A stretch of DNA of 64,000 bases, from assembly GCA_036376245.1 (NCBI GenBank), contig DASVAS010000026.1:124001-188000 (forward strand), in the 5' to 3' direction. Positions 1 to 8,451 of the stretch are shown here, piece by piece. The translations under genes were made by a program, and so were the position numbers. The notes under the pieces are model-generated. The model did not search any database and was not told the DNA's origin. It was given only the letters and a program-made list of their open reading frames with translations. The first letter of the stretch is position 1. Each line of letters starts with the position of its first letter. Origin of the DNA: DATARR01 sp036376245 (GTDB lineage: Bacteria; Acidobacteriota; Thermoanaerobaculia; Multivoradales; UBA5704).

Positions 1-1
1 C

Positions 2-241
2 GCTCGAAACTTTCCAAGATTGCGCGCGGCCGGATTCATCGATCGTTCCGGCAAAGTCCACGATTGGTGGGTTTTCGATGGCGAGAAGGAGGTGCGGGTT
101 GAGACGCTTACCACGGAGATCGCGCACCTCTCACCTTATGAGATCTGGAACGATACTTTGCTCATCGAACGTATTGTATCCGGCTGGTCGCCGGAGCAGG
201 ACCTTCGTAGAGTCATCCGCACTGCCACCAACTCCGAATGA
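2..241 (+). CDS. 3' end of an unrecognised protein (5' partial)
   Basis: An open frame runs in from the left edge and ends with TGA at 239-241, giving about 79 residues. A TTG at position 20 could be a start but has no ribosome binding site, so I treat this as a truncated C-terminus. The sequence has several Trp and acidic residues (WWVFDG, SPYEIWNDTLL) and no transmembrane segment or motif that I recognise. It converges on the DUF4143 ATPase gene and the two 3' ends overlap by 29 bp, which is compatible with two real convergent genes. Function unknown; it may be a chance open frame. Confidence 0.4.
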   Translation, partial: ARNFPRLRAAGFIDRSGKVHDWWVFDGEKEVRVETLTTEIAHLSPYEIWNDTLLIERIVSGWSPEQDLRRVIRTATNSE

Positions 242-1421
242 CGTGATCCCGCCGCACATAGCTCTCCTCGCCACCATAAATCAGGACACCCGGTCCGCCC
301 CCCGAGAGGCCGAGATAGTAATCAAGCCCGCGGAAGACGTCACCGGCGAGCGTCCGGCCGGCTTTGACTTCTACCGGAATGCGCTTGGTCCCAAGGTCGA
401 GCAGCGCATCCACCTCGTGGCCCGCCGAGTCGCGCCAGAAATACAGCGGCGACGGTTGACCGTGGTGCAGGAAAAGCTTGTAAAGCTCACTGATCACGAA
501 AGTCTCGAAGATCGCGCCACGCAGTGGATGTACAAGAAGATCCTCCGGCCGCCGTAGACCGAGGACGTGACAGAGGAGCCCGGAATCCAGGAAATACAGC
601 TTGGGGGATTTCACCAGCCGCTTGTTGAAATTCTCGTGGTGTGGTTTCAAAAGAAGGACGATGTAGCTCGCCTGGAGCACCGAGATCCAGCTTCTGGCCG
701 TGGGATGGCTGACTCCGGCTTCCACCGCTAACGCGGAGCTGTTCAGAAGCTGCCCCGACCGCCCGGCGCATAGAGCGAGGAAACGGCTGAAGGCCTCCAG
801 ATTGCCAATGTTAGAAAGCTGCCGTACGTCGCGCTCGATGTAGGTCCTCAGATAGCCGTCCAGCCAGATGGACGCGTCGAGTTGCCGGTCGTGGATGCGA
901 GGATACAGCCCTTGAAAGAGAAGCTCCTCCAGAGAACGCGGCGGCTTCTCCTCTCGCAGGCTCACTGGATCAGTCAGTTCCTCCGGAAGGAGAGCCGGGC
1001 GCCCGGCGAGCTCCGCGACCGACAGCGGCAGCAGCTCCAGGATAGCCACCCGCCCCGCCAGGGACTGGCTGATCCGCTCGGACATGAGGAAGTTCTGCGA
1101 GCCCGTGAGCACCATGGGGCCGCTCCGGACGTCGTCGAGAAATCCCTGGAGATATGAGAAGAGGTCCGGCGTACGCTGCACCTCATCGAGGATCACTCCG
1201 GACTTCCCCTCCAGCCGCCGCAGGAAGCCTCGAGGATCTTCGACAGCCTCCTGGCGGTTCTGCAGGTCTTCCAGAGAGACGTAGTGGAAGTCCGGGAAAG
1301 TTGCCCGCGCCAGGGTCGTCTTGCCGGACTGACGCGGCCCGGTAAGGAACACCGCCGGGAAGGAGGCAGCCAGTGTACGCAGACGGGGCTCCAGGGTGCG
1401 TGGGAGCATGGCCCCAGGCAT
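213..1421 (-). CDS. AAA-family ATPase with DUF4143 domain
   Basis: 402 residues. The N-terminus has a P-loop (GPRQSGKTT, about residues 28-36), a Walker B (LDEVQ, about 78) and a sensor region (LTGSQNFLM). The middle carries the DUF4143 hallmark ERDVRQLSNIGN followed by a helix-turn-helix-like stretch. The C-terminus has DSAGHEVDALL and PVEVKAG, the restriction-endonuclease-like part of this family. These ATPases are widespread, horizontally mobile and of unclear function; DNA binding is presumed. A start 12 nt downstream (MLPRTL) is possible. A perfect 10-bp-arm palindrome lies 25 bp upstream. No partner gene is adjacent. Confidence 0.9.
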   Translation of the reverse strand: MPGAMLPRTLEPRLRTLAASFPAVFLTGPRQSGKTTLARATFPDFHYVSLEDLQNRQEAVEDPRGFLRRLEGKSGVILDEVQRTPDLFSYLQGFLDDVRSGPMVLTGSQNFLMSERISQSLAGRVAILELLPLSVAELAGRPALLPEELTDPVSLREEKPPRSLEELLFQGLYPRIHDRQLDASIWLDGYLRTYIERDVRQLSNIGNLEAFSRFLALCAGRSGQLLNSSALAVEAGVSHPTARSWISVLQASYIVLLLKPHHENFNKRLVKSPKLYFLDSGLLCHVLGLRRPEDLLVHPLRGAIFETFVISELYKLFLHHGQPSPLYFWRDSAGHEVDALLDLGTKRIPVEVKAGRTLAGDVFRGLDYYLGLSGGGPGVLIYGGEESYVRRDHVIRSWWQCG

Positions 1422-1445
1422 ACCAGACCCTGGCGAGTCGTGTCA

Positions 1446-1466
1446 ATTGAAAGTCCGACTTTCAAT
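1446..1466. promoter_or_regulatory. 21-bp palindrome upstream of the DUF4143 ATPase
   Basis: ATTGAAAGTC and its exact reverse complement are separated by one base. It lies in the 84-bp divergent gap between the ATPase start (1421, minus) and the marC-like start (1506, plus), closer to the ATPase. The form (perfect arms, 1-nt centre) suggests an operator for a dimeric regulator or a target of the ATPase itself; this is inference. Confidence 0.55.
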
Positions 1467-1505
1467 CTGCACGGCCTGAGAGTCGCGATATGCTCTCCCC
1501 CACCC

Positions 1506-2111
1506 ATGCGACCCTACATCGAAAGCTTCCTGCCGCTCTTCGTGGCGATCAACGCGCCGGGGATCATCCCCATCTACCTGGGGGTGACGGAGAACATGAC
1601 TCCGGCGCAGCGGCGGCGGCTCACGCTGCTGGCCATCGCCACGGCGTGCGCCATCGCCATCCTGATCCTGGCCGCCGGCCAACTCATCTTTTCCCTGCTG
1701 GGGATCACCGTCAACGACCTGCGGGTGGGCGGCGGGCTGATCCTCCTGGTGCTCAGCATCTCGAACCTGATCTTCGGGGATTACCGCCGGCGCGATCCCA
1801 CGGCGGGTGAGGAGGGGGAAGACCCGGCCTCGATCGGCGTCGTGCCCCTCGGCATCCCGCTGATCATGGGGCCGGCGGCCATTACGTCCGTCCTGGTCTC
1901 CCGGGAGGCGTACGGCTACTTCCCCACCTTCGTGTCGCTCGCCATCAACATGGGGGTGGTCTATCTGACCCTGCTGGCCAGCCCGTTCATCGGCCGCTTC
2001 GTGGGGACGGCGGTGAACCGGGCCATCGCCAAGGTGGCGAGCCTCTTCCTGGCGGCGATCTCGGTGGCGTTGATCCGGGCGGGAATCGTGGGGATGGTGC
2101 AGGCGCTGTAG
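1506..2111 (+). CDS. MarC family integral membrane protein
   Basis: 201 residues, the usual length for the family. It begins with the typical MarC opening (FLPLFVAINAPGIIPIYLG) and has about six hydrophobic segments; PLGIPLIMGPAAITS in the middle is the conserved family motif. I chose the ATG at 1506 because the frame upstream of it overlaps the ATPase region and has no membrane character. MarC proteins were once linked to multiple antibiotic resistance, but their transport role is unproven. Transcribed alone, away from the ATPase. Confidence 0.9.
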   Translation: MRPYIESFLPLFVAINAPGIIPIYLGVTENMTPAQRRRLTLLAIATACAIAILILAAGQLIFSLLGITVNDLRVGGGLILLVLSISNLIFGDYRRRDPTAGEEGEDPASIGVVPLGIPLIMGPAAITSVLVSREAYGYFPTFVSLAINMGVVYLTLLASPFIGRFVGTAVNRAIAKVASLFLAAISVALIRAGIVGMVQAL

Positions 2112-2135
2112 GCCCTCACCACCCCCGGGACGCTG

Positions 2136-2705
2136 CTACGGCGCCTGCGCGATCTGCTGCGCCGGCTCTTCGGCAGGGAACGGCGCGCTCTTCCGTAGAT
2201 AGGTGAACGGATTGATCGCCTGGCCGTTGGGGTGGTAGATGCCGTAGTGGAGATGAGGGCCGGAGATGGCCGCGTTGCCCGAGTTGCCGACGTAGCCGAT
2301 GATCTCGCCGGCGCCGACCCAGTCGCCGATGGCCTGGGTCCCGAAGTCTTCGAGGTGGGCGTAGTAGTGCTTGTAGCCGCCGGGACCGATGACGTTCACG
2401 ATCTGCCCGCCCAGCCCGCGCATGCCCTTGAACTCGATGACGCCCTCGGTGACGCTGCGGATCGGCGTGTAGCGCGGCGCCGCGATGTCGATCCCCTTGT
2501 GCCGCCGCCCGCCGTCGCGCGCGTACCCCCAGGTGTCCCGCAGCCGGCTCGCCTGGATCCCGTCCACCGGGATCGGCAGGGCCTTGGGCATCGGTTGCTG
2601 GAGCAGGGCCATGTATCGGGTGTTGTAGCGGATGGAAGCTTCGCGGCAGCCGGCGAGGACAAGGACGAGAAGGGCAAGGGCAGCGAGACTGCGGGACTGG
2701 ATCAT
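2136..2705 (-). CDS. M23 family metallopeptidase, lipoprotein
   Basis: 189 residues. A signal sequence ends in a lipobox (LVLAGC, Cys about residue 19), so the protein is probably anchored in a membrane and faces the envelope. The M23/LytM domain fills residues about 55-175, with the zinc ligands in HKGIDIAAP (H-x3-D) and GPHLHYGIY (HLH). It should cleave peptidoglycan cross-bridges or, if part of the inactive LytM group, activate an amidase; the zinc motifs seen here argue for activity. The 5' region contains a strong AGGAGGTGAC-type ribosome binding site. Confidence 0.92.
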   Translation of the reverse strand: MIQSRSLAALALLVLVLAGCREASIRYNTRYMALLQQPMPKALPIPVDGIQASRLRDTWGYARDGGRRHKGIDIAAPRYTPIRSVTEGVIEFKGMRGLGGQIVNVIGPGGYKHYYAHLEDFGTQAIGDWVGAGEIIGYVGNSGNAAISGPHLHYGIYHPNGQAINPFTYLRKSAPFPAEEPAQQIAQAP

Positions 2706-2952
2706 GTCACCTCCTGGTGAAACCCGGGTCCTGCCGGACCCGTTCCGCCAACGTCGGATGACGATGCCCAGGAACCGCGGGCACCGCCAGACATCTCCTC
2801 ATCGAACGTCAAGAAACGAGAGATCGGGAGACTACACCGTCTCTGGCCGGGAGGTCCAGCCCTCCGGCCTGGCTTCATGTCAGTCAGACTGGCCTATCGT
2901 AGCGCATCGTATTACCAAAAAGCTATAGGCGTACGGGATAAGATCCGCTTCC

Positions 2953-3882
2953 ATGAGATTCTTCCGCGCGGTGGCGCTCTTCCTGGGACTTGTCTTCTGG
3001 ACCGGACTGGCCGGCGCGGCGGAGATTCCGCGTCTGGAGGTCGAGGCGCCGGCCGCTCTGGAATCGACGGCCCGGCGGCTGCGGGCGTTGGATCCTGGGC
3101 AAATCGAGAGCGCGATGCGGTTGGTGGGGCTCGAGGAGCCCGGACCGCCGATCCGGGTGATCCTGGCACCAGAAGGCTCGGAGGCGGCGGAGCGGGTGCC
3201 GCCCTGGGTGTCCGGCTACGCCTTCGGGGAGATGGGCGTGATCGTGCTGCTGCCGCAGCGGGTGCCCAGCTATCCCGACTCGTCTCTGGACGACCTCCTC
3301 CGCCACGAGGTGGCGCACATCCTGGTGGCGCGGGCATCCGGCGGGCGTCCCCTGCCCCGCTGGTTCCACGAGGGGATGGCGATGATCGCCGGCCTCTCCT
3401 GGGGATTCGACGACCGCTCGCGCCTCACCCTGGCGCTGCTGGCCGACCGGCCGGTCTCGCTGGCGGATCTCGACGACCGGTTTCAGGGGACGCAGGCGGA
3501 GGTGAACCGGGCCTACGCCATCGCGGGCGCTTTCGTGCGCTGGCTCTTCGAGACCTACGGCCCGCGGGCCGCGCCCGAGATCCTGGCGGGGGTGGGCCGG
3601 GGCCTGTCGTTCGAGGACGCGTTCCGGGCCGCGACGGGAGATTCGCTGGCCGAGGCGGAGGAGTCCTTCTGGGGCCGGCAGACGTTCTGGTACCGCTGGG
3701 TGCCGGTGCTCACCAGCTCGGTGACGCTCTGGCTGCTGATCACCCTGCTCGCCCTCTGGGCCATCCGGCGCCGCCGGCGGAGGGACGCCGCGATCCGGCG
3801 GATGTGGGAGGAAGAGGAGGAGCGCCTGAGGCTGGCGGCGGAAGCCGGGGAGAGCGGCGACGCCGGGCCCTGGGTGCACTGA
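2953..3882 (+). CDS. Exported gluzincin-type metalloprotease-like protein with C-terminal membrane anchor
   Basis: 309 residues. Residues 1-23 form a signal peptide. The motif HEVAH at 118-122, followed by WFHEGMA with Glu at about 140, matches the HExxH...E arrangement of the peptidase MA-like (gluzincin) clan. A hydrophobic segment near residues 255-275 followed by an Arg-rich stretch anchors the C-terminus, leaving the peptidase domain outside the cytoplasm. Substrate unknown. It stands alone, converging on the ion channel gene with 3 bp between the stops. A 247-bp upstream gap holds a small CGGGTCC hairpin at 2725-2742 and no gene. Confidence 0.75.
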   Translation: MRFFRAVALFLGLVFWTGLAGAAEIPRLEVEAPAALESTARRLRALDPGQIESAMRLVGLEEPGPPIRVILAPEGSEAAERVPPWVSGYAFGEMGVIVLLPQRVPSYPDSSLDDLLRHEVAHILVARASGGRPLPRWFHEGMAMIAGLSWGFDDRSRLTLALLADRPVSLADLDDRFQGTQAEVNRAYAIAGAFVRWLFETYGPRAAPEILAGVGRGLSFEDAFRAATGDSLAEAEESFWGRQTFWYRWVPVLTSSVTLWLLITLLALWAIRRRRRRDAAIRRMWEEEEERLRLAAEAGESGDAGPWVH

Positions 3883-3885
3883 GCC

Positions 3886-4947
3886 TCACCGGCTGTCGTC
3901 GGCCGGCGGCCTGCCGACGACGTCGTCCCAGTGCCAGCCCTCCTTCTCCACCAGGCCGAAGAGCAGGCGTCGCCGGTCGGTGGCCACCTCCAGGGAAAAG
4001 CGGAACGTCTCATCGTCGATCGTCGGGATGCCGGCGGCGCGGAGCGTCTTCAGGTCCGGGAGCGGCGGAGGGTTCCTCTCCGGCTCCAGGTGGGCGTCCG
4101 CCAGAGTCGAGAGCAGCCGGTCGATGGCGCCGCGGAGGGGATAGATCGCCACCCGGTTGGGCCGTTGCTCGAGGGCGACGCTCTCGAGAAGGGTCAAGAC
4201 TTCATCCAGCACCGCGATGTTGGGAGCCATGGCCGTCTCCCGCTCGCTGCTGTGGAAACAGTGCAGGACGGGATAGGCCAGGTGACCTTCCCCCAACCCC
4301 ATGATGGGGAAGGTCAGGCCCAGGAGATGTTCCGTCAGCCGGCCGAAGCTCTGGCCGTCCCAGGCCCGCAGGAGGAATTCCTGCGGAGTCTTACCCAGGG
4401 TATTGATGTGGACGGCGAGCTGGCGCCTCTGGAGCGCGGCGGACATCAGCGGGAGCAGGTAGGTGATGACCAGGGTGACGAGGAAGAAGCCGTTGGCGGC
4501 GGCGACAGGAGTCAGCACCTGCCAGACCGCCCCGTTCGGCACGAAGTCACCATTGCCCAGGGTGATCAGGGTAAAGCCGGCGAAGTAGGTCCGCGCCCAG
4601 AAGTCCGCGGGTTGGCCGCTCTGGGAATTCACCACGGAGCCCGGATCGATGCCCAGCACCAGGATCCAGCCGAGCCAGACGAGGCCGATCCACAGGAAGA
4701 CCGTCAGCAGGACGATCAGGAACCCGGCGGAGGAGAGGGCGCGATGGGACGGCGTGACCCGCAGAGCCAGGTGCCAGAGGAGGTTGGTCACCCAGGACGT
4801 CAGCGGCCCCGCCCCCGCCATGCGCAGGGTGGTCCACAGGACATCGAAGACGACGCCCAGGATCAGGACAACCCCGAAAATGCCAAGAACGATGCGCGCT
4901 CCCTCCAACACCACCTCCAGAGGAGGGGCTAGCAGGGGGCGTGCCAC
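3886..4947 (-). CDS. Two-TM potassium-channel-like protein with atypical filter
   Basis: 353 residues from a GTG that shares one base with the stop of the upstream glycosyltransferase gene, implying translational coupling; a TTG about 13 codons later, after GGAGG, is an alternative. There are hydrophobic segments near residues 15-40 and 65-95, then a pore-loop sequence TLITLGNGDFVP, then another membrane segment (GFFLVTLVITYLLPL). This resembles the Ion_trans_2 layout, but the selectivity filter reads LGNGD where K+ channels have (I/V)GYGD. The C-terminal 200 residues are soluble and unlike RCK domains. Ion selectivity cannot be assumed. Confidence 0.75.
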   Translation of the reverse strand: MARPLLAPPLEVVLEGARIVLGIFGVVLILGVVFDVLWTTLRMAGAGPLTSWVTNLLWHLALRVTPSHRALSSAGFLIVLLTVFLWIGLVWLGWILVLGIDPGSVVNSQSGQPADFWARTYFAGFTLITLGNGDFVPNGAVWQVLTPVAAANGFFLVTLVITYLLPLMSAALQRRQLAVHINTLGKTPQEFLLRAWDGQSFGRLTEHLLGLTFPIMGLGEGHLAYPVLHCFHSSERETAMAPNIAVLDEVLTLLESVALEQRPNRVAIYPLRGAIDRLLSTLADAHLEPERNPPPLPDLKTLRAAGIPTIDDETFRFSLEVATDRRRLLFGLVEKEGWHWDDVVGRPPADDSR

Positions 4948-6098
4948 TAGACCTTGTTGGCCTTGAGCTCCGAGAGGGGATAGTGCGTACCGCGCCAGTC
5001 GATGCCGTCGTTCTTCAAGGTGGTCAGCGTGGCCCGCCAGACGATGTAGTTGAAGAGGAGCGTGGCGACGGGAAAACCGATGCCGTGCCAGCGCCGCACG
5101 CCGGCGAGCGGCGCGTTCACCCAGCCGAGGAGGAAGAGCACCAGGACGCTGCCGAGGTTGAGCCAGCGGGTGGCTCCCGAAGTCAGGAAGAGGGCCAGGA
5201 AGGGCCAGACCATGATCGTCAGTTGCGTCAGCGACGAGAAAAAAACGACGCCGACCCGGTAGTCCACGGCGGAGAAGGCGTTCTTCATCAGCCCCTGGAT
5301 CAGCTCGCGCACCGAGGCGTACCACTCGACCCGCAGCAGGCCTTGGCCGAAGACGAATTCCTGGCGGAAGCCGCGGGTCTTGAGGAGCTTGCCGAGCTTG
5401 AGGTCGTCGTCCGGACGCATGGCGATGGCCCGGTGCCCGCCCGCGGCGCGATAGGCGGCCGCGCGGACGAGGTTGAAGGCGCCGATCCCCACGTGGCTGG
5501 GGCTGTTCGGGTCCTTGACCTTCCAGGGCTTGGTGAACAGGGAGAAGAAGAGCGAGAAGGTGCCGATGAACATCTCGAACCAGAGGCTGGGGCGGTCGAT
5601 CTCGGGCGAGGCGGTCAGGTGATCGAGACCGTCGGCCGTCATCGCGCCCACGGCCCGGCGGAGGGTGGAAGGCTCCAGGACGACGTCGGCGTCCGTGAAG
5701 AGGAGGAGCTCGCCGGTGGCCTTCTCCGCTCCCAGCCAGAGGGCGTGGTTCTTACCGAGCCAGCCCTTGGGCAGATCCTTGACGTGGATCACCCGCAGCC
5801 GCGGGTCCGCCGCCGCCATGCGGTCGAGGATCTCGCCCGTGCGGTCGGTGGACCGGTCGTCCACCACGTCGATCTCCAGGTTGTCGTAGTCCAGGGCCAG
5901 CACGGAGCGCAACGCCTCCTCCAGGTTCCGCTCCTCATTGCGCGCCGGGATGACGATCGAGACCCGCGGCAGCGGCCCGGCGAGAGGAGGCTGATCCTTC
6001 AGGCGGCGGATGGACCGGTTGCCGAGCTGGACCTGGATCGCCGTCGCGACATGGAGGAGGAGGGTCGCGAGGGCGAGGTAGAAGAGAAAGACTGTCAC
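4947..6098 (-). CDS. Membrane glycosyltransferase, family 2
   Basis: 383 residues. The GTG start overlaps the upstream stop by 4 bp (GTGA). One N-terminal membrane helix is followed by a GT-A domain with VSIVIPARNEERNLEE, DDRSTDRT and the DxD metal site in FTDADVV; MRPDDDLKLG and the VRELIQGLMKN region sit at the acceptor/processive-motif positions. Two or three C-terminal membrane helices follow. The layout resembles HpnB-like and other undecaprenyl- or hopanoid-associated enzymes that transfer a sugar onto a membrane acceptor. Acceptor unknown. Coupled on both sides to genes of unrelated type. Confidence 0.88.
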   Translation of the reverse strand: MTVFLFYLALATLLLHVATAIQVQLGNRSIRRLKDQPPLAGPLPRVSIVIPARNEERNLEEALRSVLALDYDNLEIDVVDDRSTDRTGEILDRMAAADPRLRVIHVKDLPKGWLGKNHALWLGAEKATGELLLFTDADVVLEPSTLRRAVGAMTADGLDHLTASPEIDRPSLWFEMFIGTFSLFFSLFTKPWKVKDPNSPSHVGIGAFNLVRAAAYRAAGGHRAIAMRPDDDLKLGKLLKTRGFRQEFVFGQGLLRVEWYASVRELIQGLMKNAFSAVDYRVGVVFFSSLTQLTIMVWPFLALFLTSGATRWLNLGSVLVLFLLGWVNAPLAGVRRWHGIGFPVATLLFNYIVWRATLTTLKNDGIDWRGTHYPLSELKANKV

Positions 6099-6655
6099 TT
6101 TGGCAGGGCGGCCGGGTAGGTGGCTTCGAGTCGGGTCAACAGGTCTGGACGCCAGCCCAGAGTTCCCATGACATCCCGGGCGAGGAAGTCCCATGGAACG
6201 ACCCGGTCGCCGGACGGCAGGCCGACCGACGGAATCGGCTCGTCCGGAACGTGGACGATCAGCATGGGTGGTCGCCGATATAGAGGATCGACGGTGAGCC
6301 CGGCTGTCCGGGGCGCATCGATCAATCCCTGTCGAACCGCCAGTTCCAGATCTTCCTTGGTGAGATATCCGATCAGGTCAGGGGAGGTCAGGAACCCGCG
6401 GCCGGTGACCAGACGGGCCGCGGTGTCGAGGGTCCAGACCGCCCGTCCTCGAAGAGCTTCCAGGACCTTCTCTTCGTCGTTCAGGAGTGGAGCCATGGAA
6501 GATCTCCCCCAGGCCAGGAAGAGGTGCGGAAGAATCCCCAGATCACGACGGAACCTCGCATGGCTGCGTCGAAACAGGCTCCGCTGGCGGTAGGCCGCGA
6601 GGTCGCGCTGGTAGCGCCTCCAGCGCTCGGCGGTGGTCAAGGGTTCCCGGCTCAC
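6095..6655 (-). CDS. Unrecognised 186-residue partner of a nucleotidyltransferase
   Basis: The start overlaps the stop of the upstream nucleotidyltransferase gene by 4 bp (ATGA), and its own stop overlaps the next start. The N-terminal 45 residues are Arg-rich and helical. Then DEEKVLEALRGRAVWTL and the LTKEDLELAVRQGLI stretch look like a winged-helix fold, and the C-terminal part is Pro-rich. Such wHTH + nucleotidyltransferase pairs recall AbiE-type type IV toxin-antitoxin systems, but I cannot align this protein with AbiEi with certainty. Function inferred only from context. Confidence 0.7.
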   Translation of the reverse strand: MSREPLTTAERWRRYQRDLAAYRQRSLFRRSHARFRRDLGILPHLFLAWGRSSMAPLLNDEEKVLEALRGRAVWTLDTAARLVTGRGFLTSPDLIGYLTKEDLELAVRQGLIDAPRTAGLTVDPLYRRPPMLIVHVPDEPIPSVGLPSGDRVVPWDFLARDVMGTLGWRPDLLTRLEATYPAALPK

Positions 6656-7380
6656 AGGTTCTCTGGCTCCACGAGACGCTTCAAAAGATCAAGGCCTCGG
6701 TGAACCGCCTGCCCCATCTCGGCGTACCCGCCCTCTGAATCACCGGCCCGGACCACGTCCGTCGTGACCGCCAGGCAAGCCACCTGCGCATCCCCCAGGG
6801 CGTCCTCGACCCGGTCGCGGTCGAACAGCGCCAGCAGGCGGCGGAGGTCTTCGAGGAATCCAGGAGTGCCCGCGTTCTCATCCAACAAGAGCAACGCCTG
6901 CAACTTGTCCTTGCTTCCCTTCTCGAGGCGGATTGTCATCAGCTTGACGACTGTCAGCGCGGCGGAGGTCAACGCCCGGCCTTGTGTCGGCAATTCCAGG
7001 GTTGTTTCGGAGGCGGCCAGCACGATGCTGAGGTCACTGAATACCATCACAGGCACGGTCTTTCCGCCACCAATACGATCCACAGAGTCCTGCCTGGAGT
7101 AACCCACCAGGTCAAGAGAGAGACCATCCGGCATGAGGAAAGTGCTGGTGCCGGGATAATGCTCCAGGCCGAGCCGCGTCAGATCCTCCAGAAGCTGCAC
7201 TTCGTGGGCTCCGACCCAATCGGCATCGATCAGAACGTCAATGTCCTCCGTGAGAGCGGGGATGTTCTCGCTGACTCCGTAGAGTCCGGAAGATCCCGCC
7301 AGGATGAGCTGGTCGCCGAGCGGGCTTGCCCGCACTCTGCGCAGCAGATCCAACACGTCGAAGCGTTCAGGGCGGCGCAT
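6652..7380 (-). CDS. Nucleotidyltransferase-fold protein (AbiEii-like)
   Basis: 242 residues. The motif GSSGLYG followed 13-15 residues later by EDIDVLID fits the GS...DxD signature of DNA polymerase beta-like nucleotidyltransferases, as in DUF6036/AbiEii-type proteins; a further Asp in SLDLVGY could be the third metal ligand. The helical C-terminal half ends in DLLKRLVEPENL. It starts a four-gene overlapping chain. The abortive-infection toxin role is a hypothesis from fold and pairing; a housekeeping tRNA or antibiotic nucleotidyltransferase is less likely given the size and partner. Confidence 0.7.
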   Translation of the reverse strand: MRRPERFDVLDLLRRVRASPLGDQLILAGSSGLYGVSENIPALTEDIDVLIDADWVGAHEVQLLEDLTRLGLEHYPGTSTFLMPDGLSLDLVGYSRQDSVDRIGGGKTVPVMVFSDLSIVLAASETTLELPTQGRALTSAALTVVKLMTIRLEKGSKDKLQALLLLDENAGTPGFLEDLRRLLALFDRDRVEDALGDAQVACLAVTTDVVRAGDSEGGYAEMGQAVHRGLDLLKRLVEPENL

Positions 7381-7386
7381 AGACGC

Positions 7387-8451
7387 CTACCGCCACCGGA
7401 AGATCTTCAACGCCACCGCGAAGCTGACGATCCCCCAGAGGGTCAGGATGGCGATCTGCGGAGCGATCCCGACAATCCCATAGCCCTCGGTCATGATGCC
7501 GCGCAACGCCTGGTTCAGGGCGGTCAGGGGCAGGGCGTTGATGACCGGCTGGACGGCGTCGGGGAAGCGCTCCGAGGAGAAGAAGACGCCCGAGAGGAGC
7601 CACATGGGCAGCATGATCAGGTTCGCGATGCCGCTCGCACCCTCGATGGTGTTCACCCGCGAGCCCGTCAACAGCCCGAGGCCGCAGAAGGTCATGGCTC
7701 CCAGCAGGGAGACGAGGAAGAGCAGCGCGAGCGATCCCTTCACCCCGACGTCGAAGAAGAGCCAGCCCGCGCCCACCAGGACGACGACTTCCGGGATCAG
7801 GAACATCAGCCGTCCCAGGATCTGGGCCAGCAGGTAGTGGCTCTTGCGCATGGGCGTCGCCACCAGGCGCTTCAGGATGCGCCGGTTGCGGGCCGTGGTC
7901 ACCGAGAAGGCGATGCTCCAGATGCCCGTGCCCATGAGGTTCATCCCCAGCAGGCCCGGGATCAGGAAGTCGATGTAACGGGAGCCGCGCTCGGTCAGCC
8001 GCTTGGACTGGACGGCCAGCGCGTCCTTCCGTCCCGCCGCCCGCTGCAGGGCGTCGTCGGCTTCCAGGCGGGCGATGCGGGAGTCCGGCCGGGTCTCGTC
8101 GAAGTGGAAGACCATCGGCGGGCCGGGTTCCACGAGCAGGGAGATGCGGCCGGTGCGCAGCGCCTCCCGGCCCTCGGCCGCCGGGAAGCGGCGGGCGAGC
8201 AGCGCGGGCGAGGCCGAGAGCGCGTTCACGGCCCGGCCGGCGGCGGCGTCCTCGCGCGCGGTCTCCACGACGCCCACGGGGATCTTGTCCGGCCCCTTGG
8301 AGCGGAAGGCGAGCCCCAGGGCGATGGCCAGCAGCACCGGGAAGAGGAAGACCCAGAAGACGGCCTCCGGCTCGCGGAGGAACTCCTTCATCCGGGACGC
8401 CGTGAGCTCCATCAAGGGGGAGTAGCGTTCGCGCGCGCTCATCGTCGACAT
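7387..8451 (-). CDS. ABC-2 type exporter permease
   Basis: 354 residues. The ATG shares one base with the stop of the ATPase gene (TGATG), so the two are translationally coupled. One N-terminal membrane helix (about residues 25-45) is followed by a periplasmic domain of about 130 residues, then five hydrophobic segments with the ABC2_membrane motif around RNRRILKRLVATPMRKSHYL. This layout is that of YhgE/DrrB-type permeases that export drugs, lipids or polymers. Substrate unknown. Confidence 0.9.
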   Translation of the reverse strand: MSTMSARERYSPLMELTASRMKEFLREPEAVFWVFLFPVLLAIALGLAFRSKGPDKIPVGVVETAREDAAAGRAVNALSASPALLARRFPAAEGREALRTGRISLLVEPGPPMVFHFDETRPDSRIARLEADDALQRAAGRKDALAVQSKRLTERGSRYIDFLIPGLLGMNLMGTGIWSIAFSVTTARNRRILKRLVATPMRKSHYLLAQILGRLMFLIPEVVVLVGAGWLFFDVGVKGSLALLFLVSLLGAMTFCGLGLLTGSRVNTIEGASGIANLIMLPMWLLSGVFFSSERFPDAVQPVINALPLTALNQALRGIMTEGYGIVGIAPQIAILTLWGIVSFAVALKIFRWR

